Shown: positions 47,144 through 61,300 of the stretch, piece by piece
Position numbering within the stretch: the stretch's first letter is position 1
Layout: each line of letters begins with the position of its first letter
Assembly (NCBI GenBank): GCA_033977485.1
Contig: CM066991.1
Coordinates: forward strand, 129,847,999 to 129,911,998
Direction: 5' to 3'
DNA length: 64,000 nucleotides
From: Hydrangea macrophylla
Taxonomy: Eukaryota; Streptophyta; Magnoliopsida; Cornales; Hydrangeaceae
Notes under the pieces: model-generated
Databases searched by the model: none
Told to the model about the DNA's origin: nothing
The model's input: the letters and a program-made list of their open reading frames with translations, nothing else
Made by a program: the position numbers and the translations under genes

Positions 47144-48178
47144 ATATTCTCTATTCCTAACCATCTCAACTAACTGGTTTCATGGAATAATAATAAAAAA
47201 AGAAACTAACTGGTTTCATCATTAAATCTTACCAACCCATAGATTTTTTTGTGTGGGCAGTTATTATATATATTTCGTCTAGATGATCAACCCATTTCAC
47301 CAAACTCACTTTCTAATCAATGTACTCATATTTCTAATACAAACTTACCTCAATATGATTACCATATTAAAGGTTGGAAGTTAAAACAAAACCATAATGA
47401 GTCCACACTTTCCTCTCCTTTTCTTATTACGTTTATTGAAATCTCAAGGAAAACATGTGGTATTATCAAAATGCATCTAATTACCAACTAAAAATTTGAT
47501 TAGCTTCTTCAAGCCAAGACAAGAAGAAATTACTATGATGATTTATCCTCGACAAGACGTGGATCTTTTTTATAATTAAAAATAAATAAATAAATTAACT
47601 AATACAATATTCATGTGGTGGTTGAACCATTCATTTTGGAAGCAAACTTAATGATGGTCCCATTTTTTTTCCATTGTTGTAGCATACATAATACATAAAC
47701 TAAGTTATTGTGTAGTAGAACTTTTTAAGTCATTTTCAAATGACACTTTATTATTATCAAATGACATTTTAAAATTTATTACAATATAGTATAACAAAAT
47801 TATATAAAATGCCACCTTTACCAATATGGGCGGAACTATATGGAGGCACCCTTGCCCGTGCAAATTAGTATTATTATTATATTCAAATTTGATTATGTAT
47901 ATGGAATTTGTAGAATTATAAAATTAATTTAGACATTGATCCTTTTAAAATTTTAACTTTTTAAAAATGGTCCATACTTTTATAAAAATTACAACACTCG
48001 TGATAAACCATAAGCCAAAGGATTATATTACGCAATAAGGATTGCAAACATCAAATCTCCGAACCCTCAAATAGAGGTAAAAACTTTATAGTAAAATTGT
48101 AAATTTTATTATACGAAAAATCATATTAAAAAATATACATAATTTGATCCAAAAAAAAAATCAATTCGGAGGCCCTAT
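47144..48178. other. Intergenic sequence, no gene seen
   Basis: AT-rich sequence without recognisable coding or repeat structure; the frame at 47249-47491 shows no domain. Confidence 0.4.
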
Positions 48179-48344
48179 TAGGTGAGAACATTTTTGCTCA
48201 CCCATGTCTTCACTGGATGACATGTATCCCATTTCATTCTCATTTTACACCTGTATTATCGATGTCATAAGTACTAAAATATGGCACATATCACCGAATA
48301 AAGACCTGAGTAAGTAATGAATGAGCAAAAATACTCTCATGTTA
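48179..48344. mobile_element. Probable MITE
   Basis: GTGAGAACATTTTTGCTCA at the left pairs imperfectly with ATGAGCAAAAATACTCTCAT at the right, about 165 bp apart. The duplication is not clear. Confidence 0.6.
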
Positions 48345-49423
48345 GGTAGCGTAGTTAACTAGTACCTTTCGGGTTCCACCTTATCTACCAAATGAATGTA
48401 TCATATATACACAAAAATGTATTGTAGAATCATCCAATCTAAAGTTATTGGGGGCAATAAAGCTGGATATTTTTTTTTTCTTCTCGGATACGGGGACAAG
48501 TCCTTCAGTTTGTTCTTTGTGATTTGGGGATTAATACTTATTGTCGTTTTTATCGGAATAGAATATGGGCAAATCCCAAGCACGTGCACTGACCCCATAA
48601 CACGCAACTGGTAAATTATGAAGACAAGCTAGCAATATAATCTAAACTTACACCAAATTAAACATTATCCGATCATGAGATGCGTACTACCAACTAGCTT
48701 AAACTAATCCTAAAATTTTTAAACCCTTGATCACCTCCTTTAAGATAGCCAAAGGTCATGACTAAATCTATTGTATTTGCCCATTTAAAATCTCAAACCC
48801 AAAACTATATATAAGGGAATAGAATACCCTTATATTGATCCGCCTACCAAAAGCTGGCTAGTTTTGCAAAGCAAACGTACCTTGTTGGAAAAAGTGGACC
48901 AACGAGTCGCCTTTCCATACCTAAAGCAATAGCCGTCTGTGGGACCAACTCAAGTAACCAACCTTGATAAGGATATCAGCACCTCCCCTGTCATCATCTC
49001 TACCTACCGCTAACCACCATAAGTTGCTTCACACTTTATTTATCCACTACAAATTGTGCAAAGGAGAAAAAGAAAACAGAAGAGAGAGAAATGAGTGGTA
49101 ATAATTGATAAATATATCTTTTAATTTGTAATCGAAGATACTATATATATAAAATGCACCACAACGATCCCGATTGATTATATTGGTGATAAATCATAGT
49201 CTGGACATTGGAAAAAAAAAATTGAGGCTTCAAATGAGATTGGACTTTATGTTTCTCATTTGTTGCGAATGTTGGCATGTCTTCATAAACATTGACATAT
49301 AAACCACATGTTAATTAACATTTATGAAAAATAGATACGCATGTTTTCTGAATTTGAAAAGTTAACTTAATTTAACTACACAATTTTCACGTTAACTCTT
49401 TATTATATAAAAGGGCAAAGCTA
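48345..49423. other. Intergenic sequence, no gene seen
   Basis: No supported gene. The frames around 48400-48610 on both strands lack recognisable domains. Confidence 0.4.
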
Positions 49424-49633
49424 TTATGAGCTTGTTTGCATATGCAAAACGAATTCTATGGCCGTTGGATGAAGATTTGTTCTTGAAACTATGCATACAA
49501 AAATAATTTATAATTTTTTAAACATTAAAAAAATAATTTATAATTTTTTAAACACTAACTCAAAGTGATTTGGAAAAACAAACGGCTGTGGGCTCATTCG
49601 TATATGCAAAAGAGCTTATAATAGTCTTTCTTA
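49424..49633. mobile_element. Probable MITE
   Basis: GCAAAGCTATTATGAGCTTG pairs with AGAGCTTATAATAGTCTTTC, and GCATATGCAAAAC with CGTATATGCAAAAG near the ends. There is an internal 24-bp direct repeat around ATAATTTATAATTTTTTAAA. Confidence 0.65.
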
Positions 49634-50330
49634 CATAAAAACTATTACACTTTTCATTTGATGTGATATAATAATTTTAAATTTAGAAAAAATGTCAATA
49701 ACTAAAAGTTGCAAATGTATATATTAAATTAAACTTTCTTAAAAATCATTTGTATTTTCAAGGTCTATTAAATCACATCAACATTGTAACTAATTTTTTT
49801 AATATTATTATTTAAATCCCTAATACATATTCTAATCCAGCAAATGCACCGAGCACCATTTCTCTCTTTTTTGTTGCTCTCATAGGTTTTTGGGAGCAAC
49901 TTTTGGAGTTCTATAATTTTTTTTCTCTCCAAAAGTTAAAGCAAAATTTTTGAAAAACCTAAATCACATAAAAATTTAGGTCGATGACATTAATTTCTAC
50001 GATTGACCCAAAAACTAATTTTGATAACTTTTGATAATAGGAAAGAAAAAAGAAAAAAAAGGGCAATGCTATTCGCACTTCATTGATTATTAAATGCAAT
50101 TTATATATGTACTATATTAAGTGCATAGTACGACAGGTTGTTAGAGTGGTACCATAGAGTACGTTGATTTTTTTTGGAGTGTTCCAAAAATATGTATACG
50201 TATAAATTTTTGGGAAAATTGGTGAAAAGGTCATTAAGATGAATTTTATTGAAACTAAGGACAATTTAAAATACACATTGAGAATAAGTCTTCCTAATAT
50301 CCATAGACCAAAATACCCTCATCTTCAACC
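49634..50330. other. Intergenic sequence, no gene seen
   Basis: AT-rich. A GGGCAATGCTATTCGC word near 50062 may be a worn MITE end. Confidence 0.4.
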
Positions 50331-51790
50331 TCTAATCCTAACCAAACCCTAGCCACCATAACCATTACTCCACACCACCTCCGACCACTACCCCACCTCC
50401 GGCCTCCACTCTCGGCATCTCCGGCGACCACCAGCTCACCATCTCCGGCGACATCTCCAACGACCTCCACCTCACCATAACAACTCTCTGTCGAGGTGTT
50501 TTAGAGCTATTTGAGGTATTCTAGAATTGAACAGTTGTAATGGTTTACTATACTACTACATGTGAATAAGATAACAAAAGTGGAAGTAATTAGAATCAGA
50601 ACAGGATACTACCTCTGACCACCACCCCTGCCACCTCCGGCCACCACCTTGCCACCTCCGACGACCACCGGCGACCACCGGCGACACCACCTCTGACCAC
50701 CATTGTTCACGATGAACAATGTCATTCACCCTTGCCATCTCCAGCAACCAATGTTCACGACACCACCGTCCTTGCCACCTCCGGCTACCACCGGCAACAC
50801 CACATCCAACTTTTATTACATAAATTACTTTTGCTTTTATGAACAGATTGTTCTTAAGTGAAACTTCACTTAAAATCAATCTTAAGTGAAATTTGACTTA
50901 AGATTTATTTTAAGTGAAATTTTGATTTGTAAATTATGCAACCAACACACCAATGCAATCAATGCAGCCACAATGGAGACAACACTCATGAGATCACAAT
51001 CAACAACAAAAACCACTAAGGCATGAACAAGCACCTTAGCTACACAAACCCAAAACTTTCACAAATCACCATCTTAAGTGAAATTTCACTAGAGAGAAAC
51101 TCTCGTTGAAATGCTTTGTTGATTTAAGTTTGTAATTTCACTAAAGATTACATTTACACTTACTAAAAGAACTGAAATATCACTGAATAATTTGAAAATT
51201 TTGAAAATTTCAGTTTAAAAATCGTAAGAGAAATTTGACTTAATATGTAAATTCTGCAAATAACATACCTCTGCAACTAAAAGCAAATAATGGTCACCTA
51301 GCTAGCTTGCATGGTGATCACCGGAGTTCATTGCATTGGTCGTGGCAGCGACATTCGAATCTCGATCTAGATCTATATTTAGATCTCAACCGGTGAAAGA
51401 GATCTAGATGTAGATCTAGATCTAGATCGACGCCGGCGGCGGTGACAATGGCGGCGTTTGGTTGCGATGATGATGACGGCGGCTTGCTGGTGGTAGTGGC
51501 CATGGCAATAGGATGCTTGGTGGTGGCGGTGGTGGATCGATGATGGTGGTGCAGAGAGAGGTCGTGGAAGGCAGTGATTGCTATGGTAGATGGAAGTCGC
51601 ACTAGATTAGTGGTGGTGGTTTCGACAACGATGGATGGTGGCGGTGGCAGTGGCGGTGGTAGAGGTGTACCAGTGGTGGTGAGAGAGATCTTAGAGAGAG
51701 AGAGAGGTCGTAGAGAGAGAGAGACCAAAACTGATAAATGGGTTTAGGGTATTTTTGGAAGTGAGGGGTAGTTTGGTAAGTTTAAAGTGT
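50331..51790. repeat. CCACC/GGTGG-rich low-complexity region
   Basis: CCACC, CTCCGGC and CGACCACC words are dense at 50340-50480 and 50610-50810, and GGTGG/GGCGG words at 51440-51670, so the two sides are roughly inverted in composition. GATCTA hexamers repeat at 51364-51430, and GA runs follow at 51690-51722. The frames at 50556-50879 and 51318-51728 (minus) are simple-repeat products. It could be a fragment of a proline-rich coding sequence or a transposon interior; I see no domain. Confidence 0.5.
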
Positions 51791-52149
51791 TGAAATGGAC
51801 TTAAGGAGTAAATTGTTAGTGGTGTGGACTGAAGTGAAAAAATGAGCTTGGGCTTTTGTCCTTTTGGAGTTTATTGTTAATGGGCTATCCCTTAAACCAA
51901 GAATGACTAACTTTAGGGACCTTACATCAAGCCTCCCTAAATTTTTTTTCCCCTGCAGTCCAATCAGGGTAGCAGAAAAGTGGTGCCAACTGCCAAACGA
52001 GTCCTTAATTAAAGCCTCCAACTCAAAACTCTGTTTGACTTTCACATTTGAACCAATTGGTTACATCTCGCAAAAGCGTATAGAACATTTTGGCAACACA
52101 ACACCTCTTTCCTGTTCTCTCCTCCGCCAAATACTCAGATGACCCATTA
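51791..52149 (+). promoter_or_regulatory. Presumed promoter and leader of MED33
   Basis: A CCAAT-type word AACCAATTGG lies at 52051-52060. An upstream ATG at 52090 is in frame with the MED33 start and would add 20 residues; see the CDS entry. No clear TATA box was seen. Confidence 0.4.
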
Positions 52150-55100
52150 ATGGCGGTGTCTGTACAGAGCATTAGTCTGTGGGACAGTGTGCTAGAGCTA
52201 ACAAAGGTGGCCCAAGACAAGGGCAGTGACCCTTTGTCGTGGGCAGTCCATCTCTCTTCAAATCTGAACTCTGCTGGGGTCTCTCTTCCTTCGCCGGAGC
52301 TAGCGAACCTTCTCGTCTCTCACATTTGTTGGGACAACAACGTACCCATCGCATGGAAGTTTCTAGAGAAGGCTCTCATAGTCAATATTGTGCCCCCCAT
52401 GCTTGTCCTCGCTTTGCTTTCCACCAGGTCTCTGTTTCCGTTTTTAATCTGTTTCTGCTCTGCTTCTTTTAAAATTTTCATTTTATGGGTCTCCCGTGTT
52501 CGTTGTCGTCGTTGGTTTTTTTTTTTTTTTTTTTTTTTTTTTTCAATTTTTTTTTTTAATGGGGTTTCGTAATCGTGGGTTTCAGCTACGACCCACCCGC
52601 CGTCGGTTGGAGTTGGGTCGTAGTAGCTGAAATGGACGATGGTGATTGGACTCCTGTGTTTTGGATCCAACTCTCTGTTTTTTCTATCCTGTGATTGATA
52701 GAGTTCTTTCTTTGCCTCCTGTCAATGGAATGTAGTCATGAGTGGGGCTTATATATATATATATATATATATATGAATATTGTACATACTTGCGTGTTTG
52801 TGTGTGTAATATATGTGCTCACATAACTATAAGATGGTTTGGCTCTGTGTGTGCATTGGCTACCAATAACTGTAAATTGAGGAAGAGCAATACAGATTGA
52901 GGTAAATGCTAGGAAATGGGCAAAGGTCTTAATTAAACTCAATTGGGAAAAACTTGGTACAGAAAAAGTGAAAATGTTTTTTCATGTCTTCAGACAATCG
53001 ATTCTTGTTTTGTGTATTGGTTAACAAAATGACATTTGTCACAGAGGCGGAGTGTTGATGATAGGGTGTGTAGTCATTTACTCTTTATGTTGTATGTTTG
53101 TATACATTAGTTCTTACAAGATATAGTAATGTTCTGTAAGCTCTTTTGAAGTCAATATCTTTGTAGTATTGACGAGCACAACACCTTTTATGTCTACTTA
53201 TGTGTTTTAAATGCTGTTTTTGGAAATTGGCATCATTTATGTACAATGTTGCTTTACTTTTGTGGAATGAATATGTATGCTCTCTCTTTTTTTCTTTTTG
53301 GTGCTGATTATGGATCTCTTAATTTCGTATGGACAAGTGGACAACTTCATTTGGTTTATGAGTTTTTCCCTATTACTTGGTAATTTCATAATTTACATGC
53401 CCTCGTAATTTATATTAAATGTCTTAAAACTTCTTATTTTGAAGTCGGTGTAATATATCTCTATCTTTGGTTGTAAAATGTGGCCTTCCGAATCTGTCAT
53501 TTGGTGAACTGAATTTTGTTTAATAACATTTTTGACAATCTTTATGGGACGCTATCATGAGACGCTGACCATACTTTTTTTTTTTTTTTTTTAAATTTTT
53601 TTTCTGCAGGGTTATTCCAAATCGACATTCCCGGCCAGCATCATACAGGCTTTATATGGAACTCCTTAAGCGACATGCCTTCACTCTTAAATCACATACA
53701 AATGACCCACACTATCATAAGTGAGTCCTTAATTTTCGCTTTATTATGTCATACAAAGAGACAATCTCATTCTCAGCTTATTCTCTTCTTATTGTTATGT
53801 ACCTGAGCTTATAGGTCTTTTATTGTTATATACTGGAGTTATATACTTGGACTTCTTCTTATATACTTTTGATAGTCTGGGCATATGTGTATATATATAT
53901 ATGCAAATAATGTTGAGCAATGCTACGGTTCCCAAATTTTAATCCCAAAAGTGTCACTTCCACATGATTTGGGAACCACTTTTGAAATAGAAATTTTGGA
54001 ACCATAGCTTCATTCTATGATATTCTCCATAGTATTTTTATGGGCTTCAGCCTTAGATCCAACAATGTTGGGATAATTATTAGAAATCCTTGCACTATTG
54101 GTAATAGTATAATAAGAAGTTTTTTTCCCTCAAAGATGAAGTTTTTTTGGAGTACATATTTTGTATTTTCCCTTTCTGCTATACTTGCACTGGAAAAATG
54201 CTGACCGAGTCATGATGTGTCGGACTTTGATGCAACTTTATTGATGTATGTATCTTCTTTTTTGTAACCAGAATTTCATTAGCGGTCATTGTTTTCTTTT
54301 GTGATATCTAATCTATCTTCCTCTTGCAGGGCCATTGAGTTGATAGACACTGTTCTTCATCTTTCCCAGATATTTGGTCTTCCAGCAAGCGAACCTGGCA
54401 TTCTCGTGGTCGAATTTTATTTTTCAATTGTTTGGCAGCTGCTAGATGCATCATTAGATGATGAAAGTTTGCTAGAATTCACACCAGAAAAGAAATCTAG
54501 ATGGGCTACTAAGCCTCAAGACATGGAAGTAAATGGTTATGACAGTTACGAGTTGAAGAAGATCGAGCGTCTAGACAGATTACAGAATATGAATACCATA
54601 TTGGCCATCGAGTTAATTGGGAAATTTCTACAAAACAAACTAACTTCGAGGATTCTTTACTTGGCCCGCCGAAACATGTCAGTAACTTCATTCTTTTTAC
54701 AATTGCTTTTGAACATTATTCATTTGATTTTTTTTTTTAAGTCGAAGTTATCATATCAATGTTTAGTTCTTGGCATATATAATATCGACCATGCGCCAAA
54801 TCAGGTTTTATTTTGTTTTGTTTTTTAATTTCTTTGTTGGACATCAATAAGGTGTCAAAAAAGAATAAGAGGCACACCATTTTGGAGTTTGAAGTGTCTA
54901 TAGAATGGAATGTGATATCAAACAATCTCATGATCAACACAGTCCACTTATGGGACTGCTCATAAATGCTGTTATACCACTCCACTCCATATAGGTTCTT
55001 GATTTTTGTTTGATAATTAAAGATCATGTCTTTGTTTCCTCTGTGGATTTAGAGAAGGAAAAGGACAAGAATAAGGAGGAAAACAAGAAGATGAACCGTT

Positions 55101-58100
55101 TCCATGGTGTTTTCCCTTGTGCTTTCCTCCATTCCTAATTAACATTGGAAATAAAAATTAAAAAAATAAATAAATCAAAAAGTAACAGGAATTCAAAAAA
55201 GAGAAAGGGGAGTGACTCACCAATTTTAAATTAATTTTTTATTTTCTGCCATTTTCCTTCCTAATTTCCTCATTGTTTTCCTCACCGACCAAACAGAGAA
55301 AAGCATTTTTCTCTAAATTCATTAACTAAACAGACCCTTAATACCATTGCCTGTCTATTTCTTGGTTTTCTCTTGGAGTTGCAAATATTTACATATTTAC
55401 TTGCCACTTTATCAGGCCCGTGCATTGGGGAGGTTTTGTCCAGCGTATACAACTGCTCGTAGAGAACTCATCAGCTCTGGGAAAATCGGAAGTGATTACT
55501 CGAGAGTTTCTTCTGCAGTTGACAGTAGATACTTGCAGAGATTTGTCTCGAAAATTTAAAACAAGTTCATTGCAAGAGTTCCATGCGGTTATGGCTTCTG
55601 GGTCGTTGGCTTCATCTGCTGGCCTTTGTCATGGGGCTAGCCGTTCTGCCCTTTGGCTTCCTCTTGACCTTGTTCTTGAAGATGCACTGGATGGGTCACA
55701 AGTTAATGCAACAAGTGCAATTGAAATTATTATTGGTAAATCTGGTTTATTCTTGGTCCCAAAATATTTGTTTCAAGGGAAAAAACATTGGAGATTTAGA
55801 GCCCGTTTGGGATAGTTTTTCCTGGCCAACAGTCACTTATAATTTGATTCCCAAAACAGAAGTAATTATTTAAAAAGTTGTTGGGTTAACTTTTTCATAG
55901 CTCTTTAAAATAATTGATTTTGTTTTACAGCTAAAAACAATTTTTTTGTAAAGCTCGTAGCTTTTTTTTTTTTTAAAAAAAACTCTTGTTCCAATTAGTG
56001 ATTATTTTGAAAGCTAACACATGCGGGCTCTTAGAGAATATGTCTCTAAATTAATAATTATGGTCTCATTTTTGCAGGATTGATAAAGGCTGTCCAAGCA
56101 ATTAATAACACCAGTTGGCATGAGACCTTCTTAGCTCTTTGGATGTCAGCTTTACGTCTTGTTCAAAGGGTTGGAATTCCTTTACTACGAGACTCAGATT
56201 TTTGTTCAAAACTTATACTTATGATGCTTCTTTGGATCAAATCTTTAACTTAATTAGTTTTCGGAAATTTCATTCGTTCTGCTGTTATTTGGAATGCTAT
56301 TTAAATGCATACGTACTTACAACCAACTTGAGTTATGATCGTTTAATTACCGTTAAATTCTTCATCTGGATCTTTCAGCAAAGGGTAGAATAACTCACTT
56401 AGTTAATGCCAGAAAGGGTATGGGGACGGATCAGGGGATTATATCCACATTACTAAACCTCGATCAATTCCAGCTTAATGTATAGAAATGATGATATATG
56501 CATTCATTTGCTATATATCTCATGTGGATCAGAATTTCAGTCAATGCCAATGGTAGGCTTACTAGTGACCTTTTTACATCTTTCTGAAAACTTTGCTAAC
56601 ATATTTTTTATTCTATCCTTCTCATTGTAATTAGGAAAGGGATCCCATTGAGGGCCCTGTGCCTCGTTTGGATACTCGCTTGTGCATGTTATTATCTGTA
56701 ACAACTCTTGTGGTCGCTGATCTTATTGAGGAAGAGGAAAGCGCTCAAGCTGATGGAATAGAATGTGGCCCCACCAATCATGAGGGAGAAAAACTGCTTT
56801 CCATAAATCGTCGTTTGGATTTGGTCTCTAGCTTACAGAGTCTTGGCGAATATCAGGGCTTGCTGATTCCACCGCCATCAGTTATGACTGCGGCCAATCA
56901 GGCTGCTGCAAAGGCGATGATGTTTGCTTCAGGCGTCAATGTGGGTAGTGCATATTTTGAGTGCATCGGCATGAAAGACATGCCAATTAACTGTTGTAAG
57001 TAGCGTTTTTCTCATGTACCATTAGGCTTTGCTTGGTTTGAGGATTTAGACAAGGAAAAGGAAAGCTTTTCCCTTTGGTGTTTTCCTAATGTTCCAATGA
57101 CATCAGAAATAAAAAATTCTCAATAAATTATTATAGGAAATCAAGAAAAAAGGTAGGGAAGTGACTCACAAAATTCAAAATGTATAACTTATTTTTACTC
57201 ATTTTCTTCCGGTCTTTCGCACTGTTTTCCTTATTAATCAAGCAAAGAATAAGTGTTTTCCTTTCCTTTCCCTCACTAAATCCAATGAACCAAAAAAACC
57301 CTTAGATTTTTCCTTGAGATTTTAAGTAGTTGGAATGTCAAACTAGCATAGGGTTTTAATGCATGGTCTAGGTGCACGGTAGTGAGTCTCTAGGGCGAAA
57401 GTCATCTTAATTAATCTTTCTCACTCTGTTAATGAGGCTTTATACTCTTTTAACCATATTAAATCCTTGTTTGCAGCGGGTAATATGCGTCATTTAATTG
57501 TTGAGGCTTGTATTTCAAGAAATCTACTGGATACATCAGCATATTTTTGGCCGGGCTATGTTAATGGATGCATCAACCAAATACCTCATAGTGTGCCAGC
57601 TCAAGTGCCTGGCTGGTCATCGTTTATGAAAGGGGCCCTACTTACTCCATTAATGATAAACGCTTTAGTTTCGACTCCTGCTTCAAGGTAGAGTCACACT
57701 CATCTCGCAAAACTTATAGTTAATTAATCCATGTAATTTTATGGCAGCTCAAATTGATAAAATATTAGAAAGAAACTCTAATTTAAGGCGTGTTGTTGAC
57801 AAGGCAGCTCAACATGTCCGATTAATTTGATTTTGGGCATACTTGATAAACATGAGTAAAACTGTAAAACATTTAATCCAACGTCAGGTTGTCAAAATTG
57901 AGGTCTCGTATGTTATCAACACAAACATTTAATAAAACAAAAACAATCATTGCACTAGTTATAGGAGGATTGATTGTGTTTTATCTAGGATAATGCTATT
58001 TGTAGGAGAGGACCACAGCTGCCATGGGTTGAGGTAATAAATATAAATTTCATAGCGGATGGTTTAAATGAGACTATGGTTACAGATTTAGTTAGGTTTA

Positions 58101-58294
58101 TTCTTATAGAGGTGTAAATCAATGCCACTCCAACATAGAGGTATATGGATTTTGCAAATTCACAACCGTTCATTTATGGATGGTGGGTTCCATGCGAAAA
58201 TATGGGGTCATGCCATACGAAATGCCATACGAATAATTTGTAGATTCTTTCTTCCTTGACTGTGGCCTGGTCTTCAGTTAAGCCTTTTTCTTTG

Positions 58295-58327
<33 letters not shown>

Positions 58328-58359
58328 AGATTTACCCAAAGGGTACAAAGCAACTGAAT

Positions 58360-58395
<36 letters not shown>

Positions 58396-61300
58396 CGAGA
58401 AACTATTTGAGCTTGCAGTCAACGGATCAAATGACGAGAAGATAGCTGCTGCTGCCATTCTCTGCGGTGCCTCTCTAATTTGTGGTTGGAATATACAGGT
58501 AACAATTTTTTAGTAATAATACTGCTAGAGGCACCGAAAAATTGCACCGAAATGGTGCGCCGAATGATCGGTGCCGTCCATCTCGGTGGGCCCCACACGT
58601 GCAGGGCGTGGGTCCCACCGAGATGGACGGCACCGATCATTTCGGTGCCTCAATCTTTACTCTTTTAGTGAATAAAGATGTTCTATATTATTCGCTACAC
58701 CAAACTGCACAAACTAACAGTATATTGTTAACATATACATGTAAATATATGCACATAAATCCTACTTATATAAAGTCCTGATGCTTGTAGGAACATACTG
58801 CCTATTTTATTACCAGACTATTGTCTCCGGCAGTTCCTGCAGATTATTCTGGGAGTGAAAGCCATCTGATAAGTTACGCTCCAATGCTGAATGTCCTCCT
58901 TGTTGGAATAGCACCTGTTGACTGTGTTCAGATTTTCTCCTTACATGGCTTGGTATGTAATACTTCTACTGAGTGAGAATCTAAACTATATGTATTAGAA
59001 TTTAGAAACGATGTTTCTTTGGTTTGGTCCGCTGAAACGGTCTAATCATGTATGATTTAGAGCCCATTTGGGTTAGCCTTTAAGATAATCACATTTTGGA
59101 ACAAGATATACTTTAGAAAGCTACAAACTGGAGCTTTAAGATAATCATGCTGTTGCTCTCTATCTTGATTGTCAGGTTCCACAACTAGCAGGTTCATTAA
59201 TGCCAATATGTGAGGTATTCGGGTCATGCGTGCCCAACATCTCATGGACTGTCACAACAGGGGAAGAAATCTCAGCCCATGCTGTGTTTTCAAATGCTTT
59301 TGCGCTTCTTCTTAAGCTGTGGAGGTTTAATCATCCACCTCTAGAGCACAGGGTAGGAGATGTTCCTCCAGTAGGGTCCCAATTAACTCCCGAATACCTA
59401 CTATTAGTACGAAACTCCCTCATAGTCTCTTCCGGAAATGCCCATAAGGATCGAAACAGAAAGAGACTCTCAGCTGTTGCAAGTTCATCATCTCCAAAAC
59501 CCATATTTGTTGATTCATTTCCGAAACTGAAAGTATGGTATAGGCAACATCTGGCTTGCATAGCTTCAACCCTCTCCGGTCTTGTTAATGGGACCCCCTT
59601 CCATCAAATTGTTGATGGGCTTCTTAGCATGATGTTCAGAAAGATTACTAGAGGAACACAGTCTTTGACTTCTGTAACATCTGGAAGTAGTAGCTCGTCA
59701 GGTGCTGGAAGTGAAGATACCTCTTTAAAACCTAAATTGCCTGCTTGGGACGTCCTTGAAGCTGTTCCTTTTGTGGTTGATGCTGCAGTGACAGCCTGCG
59801 CCCATGGAAGACTCTCTCCTCGTGAACTTTGTACAGGTGAGTCTGGCATCCGTGCCTTGGATTTGCATAAACTATACATGTGTATATTTTGATTCGATCT
59901 GTATACAAATAGCATACAATTGATGCACTACAATTAGTTGTTTTTGATTTTGAAAACTACATCTCATGTTAGATCTTGATAAACATTGTTTGGTCAATTC
60001 TCTAATAGCTTAAACTTTTAGAGTAATTGGTGACTTAGAATGGTTTTGGAGCCTTTTTTACATATTGTAGTTTTGTTTTATGTCCTTATTATAATGAATT
60101 CCATTTAGCCTCTCCACGTGCGAGAGTGGTTGCATGTGAGGGAAGGTGTTGGAGATTGATATACATTCAAGGCGGGAACCAGGATTTTTAATTGGGGGGC
60201 TGGGACTGGATGGAAATGTATATAGTAACGGATTTTTACGGGGGTTCGGGGCCCCCAGGAAATTTTTTATGGGGACTCAGATTTTTGGGTTGGTTTTTTT
60301 GTATATTTTTCGTTGTAATTTGTAAATTTTGACTGATGGTTAAATAATTTGGGTTGGAATAAGTTAAGAAGTGACCAAAAAAAGTATGACAGGACAAATA
60401 GTTAAAGGTTACAAAATTAGGCCAAAATATATAATGTGTTTTGTTTGGATCAACCGAATAGGGATGAGAACTAATATCATATGTTTTGTTTGGATTGAAC
60501 AATATTTGAATTGGGCTAAAATGAGAAGTAGGTAGAATACGGTATTGTGCCAAGAAGTAGGGTGGGCTAAACTAAATTTCAATTGAGCTAGAATATTATA
60601 CGTGCCAAAACAATTTCTCAAAATTTAGGGGGGGCTATAGCCTACCCTATAGCCCTTCACTACTTCCGCCCTTGTATACATTGTTGGAGCCCATTCTCTA
60701 AGGCCCTGTTTGGTTCATTGCTTCAGTGAGGGAGAAGAAAAGAAAAAAACTGAATGGAGAAGACTTTTCTTTTCTTTTTTTTGGTTGATAAGGAAAACAA
60801 TCAGAAAAAGAGGAAGGAAAATAGAATAGTGCGAAAATTAAACTAAATTTTTTGGATTATGTTTCGTTCCTCTATCCTTAAGTTCCTATTACATTTTAGA
60901 GATTCTTAATTAGTATTTATTTATTTATTTAAGCCTGGAAGAAACACTAGAAAAAACATAAGGGAAATAGTTTTCTTCTCCTTTCCTTCTCTTTTTCCTT
61001 CTCTAAATCCGCAAACCAAATAGAGCCTAATGGCGTAAGCTTTTGGAGCAATTATGACTTAACACCTACGATCTCGAACTTATTCAGTAGGGAATCTTTA
61101 ATGTCTTCAACTATTCACCAAGGGAATAGAAGGTTAACTATGAGAATATCTTTAATATGCGTTTATGTAGAGTCTTGTTCTAGTTTACATTATATATGTA
61201 ACTTTGGACCAAAAGTACACTGTAAAATTCACCTTTTATTTTAATGTATTTCAGGGCTTAAAGACTTGGCTGACTATCTTCCTGCGTCATTGGCAACCAT

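Noticed and set aside
51318..51728. 136-codon minus-strand frame with proline and threonine runs
   Set aside because: Simple GGTGG/GGCGG and GATCTA repeats produce it; there is no start context, splice pattern or domain to support a gene.
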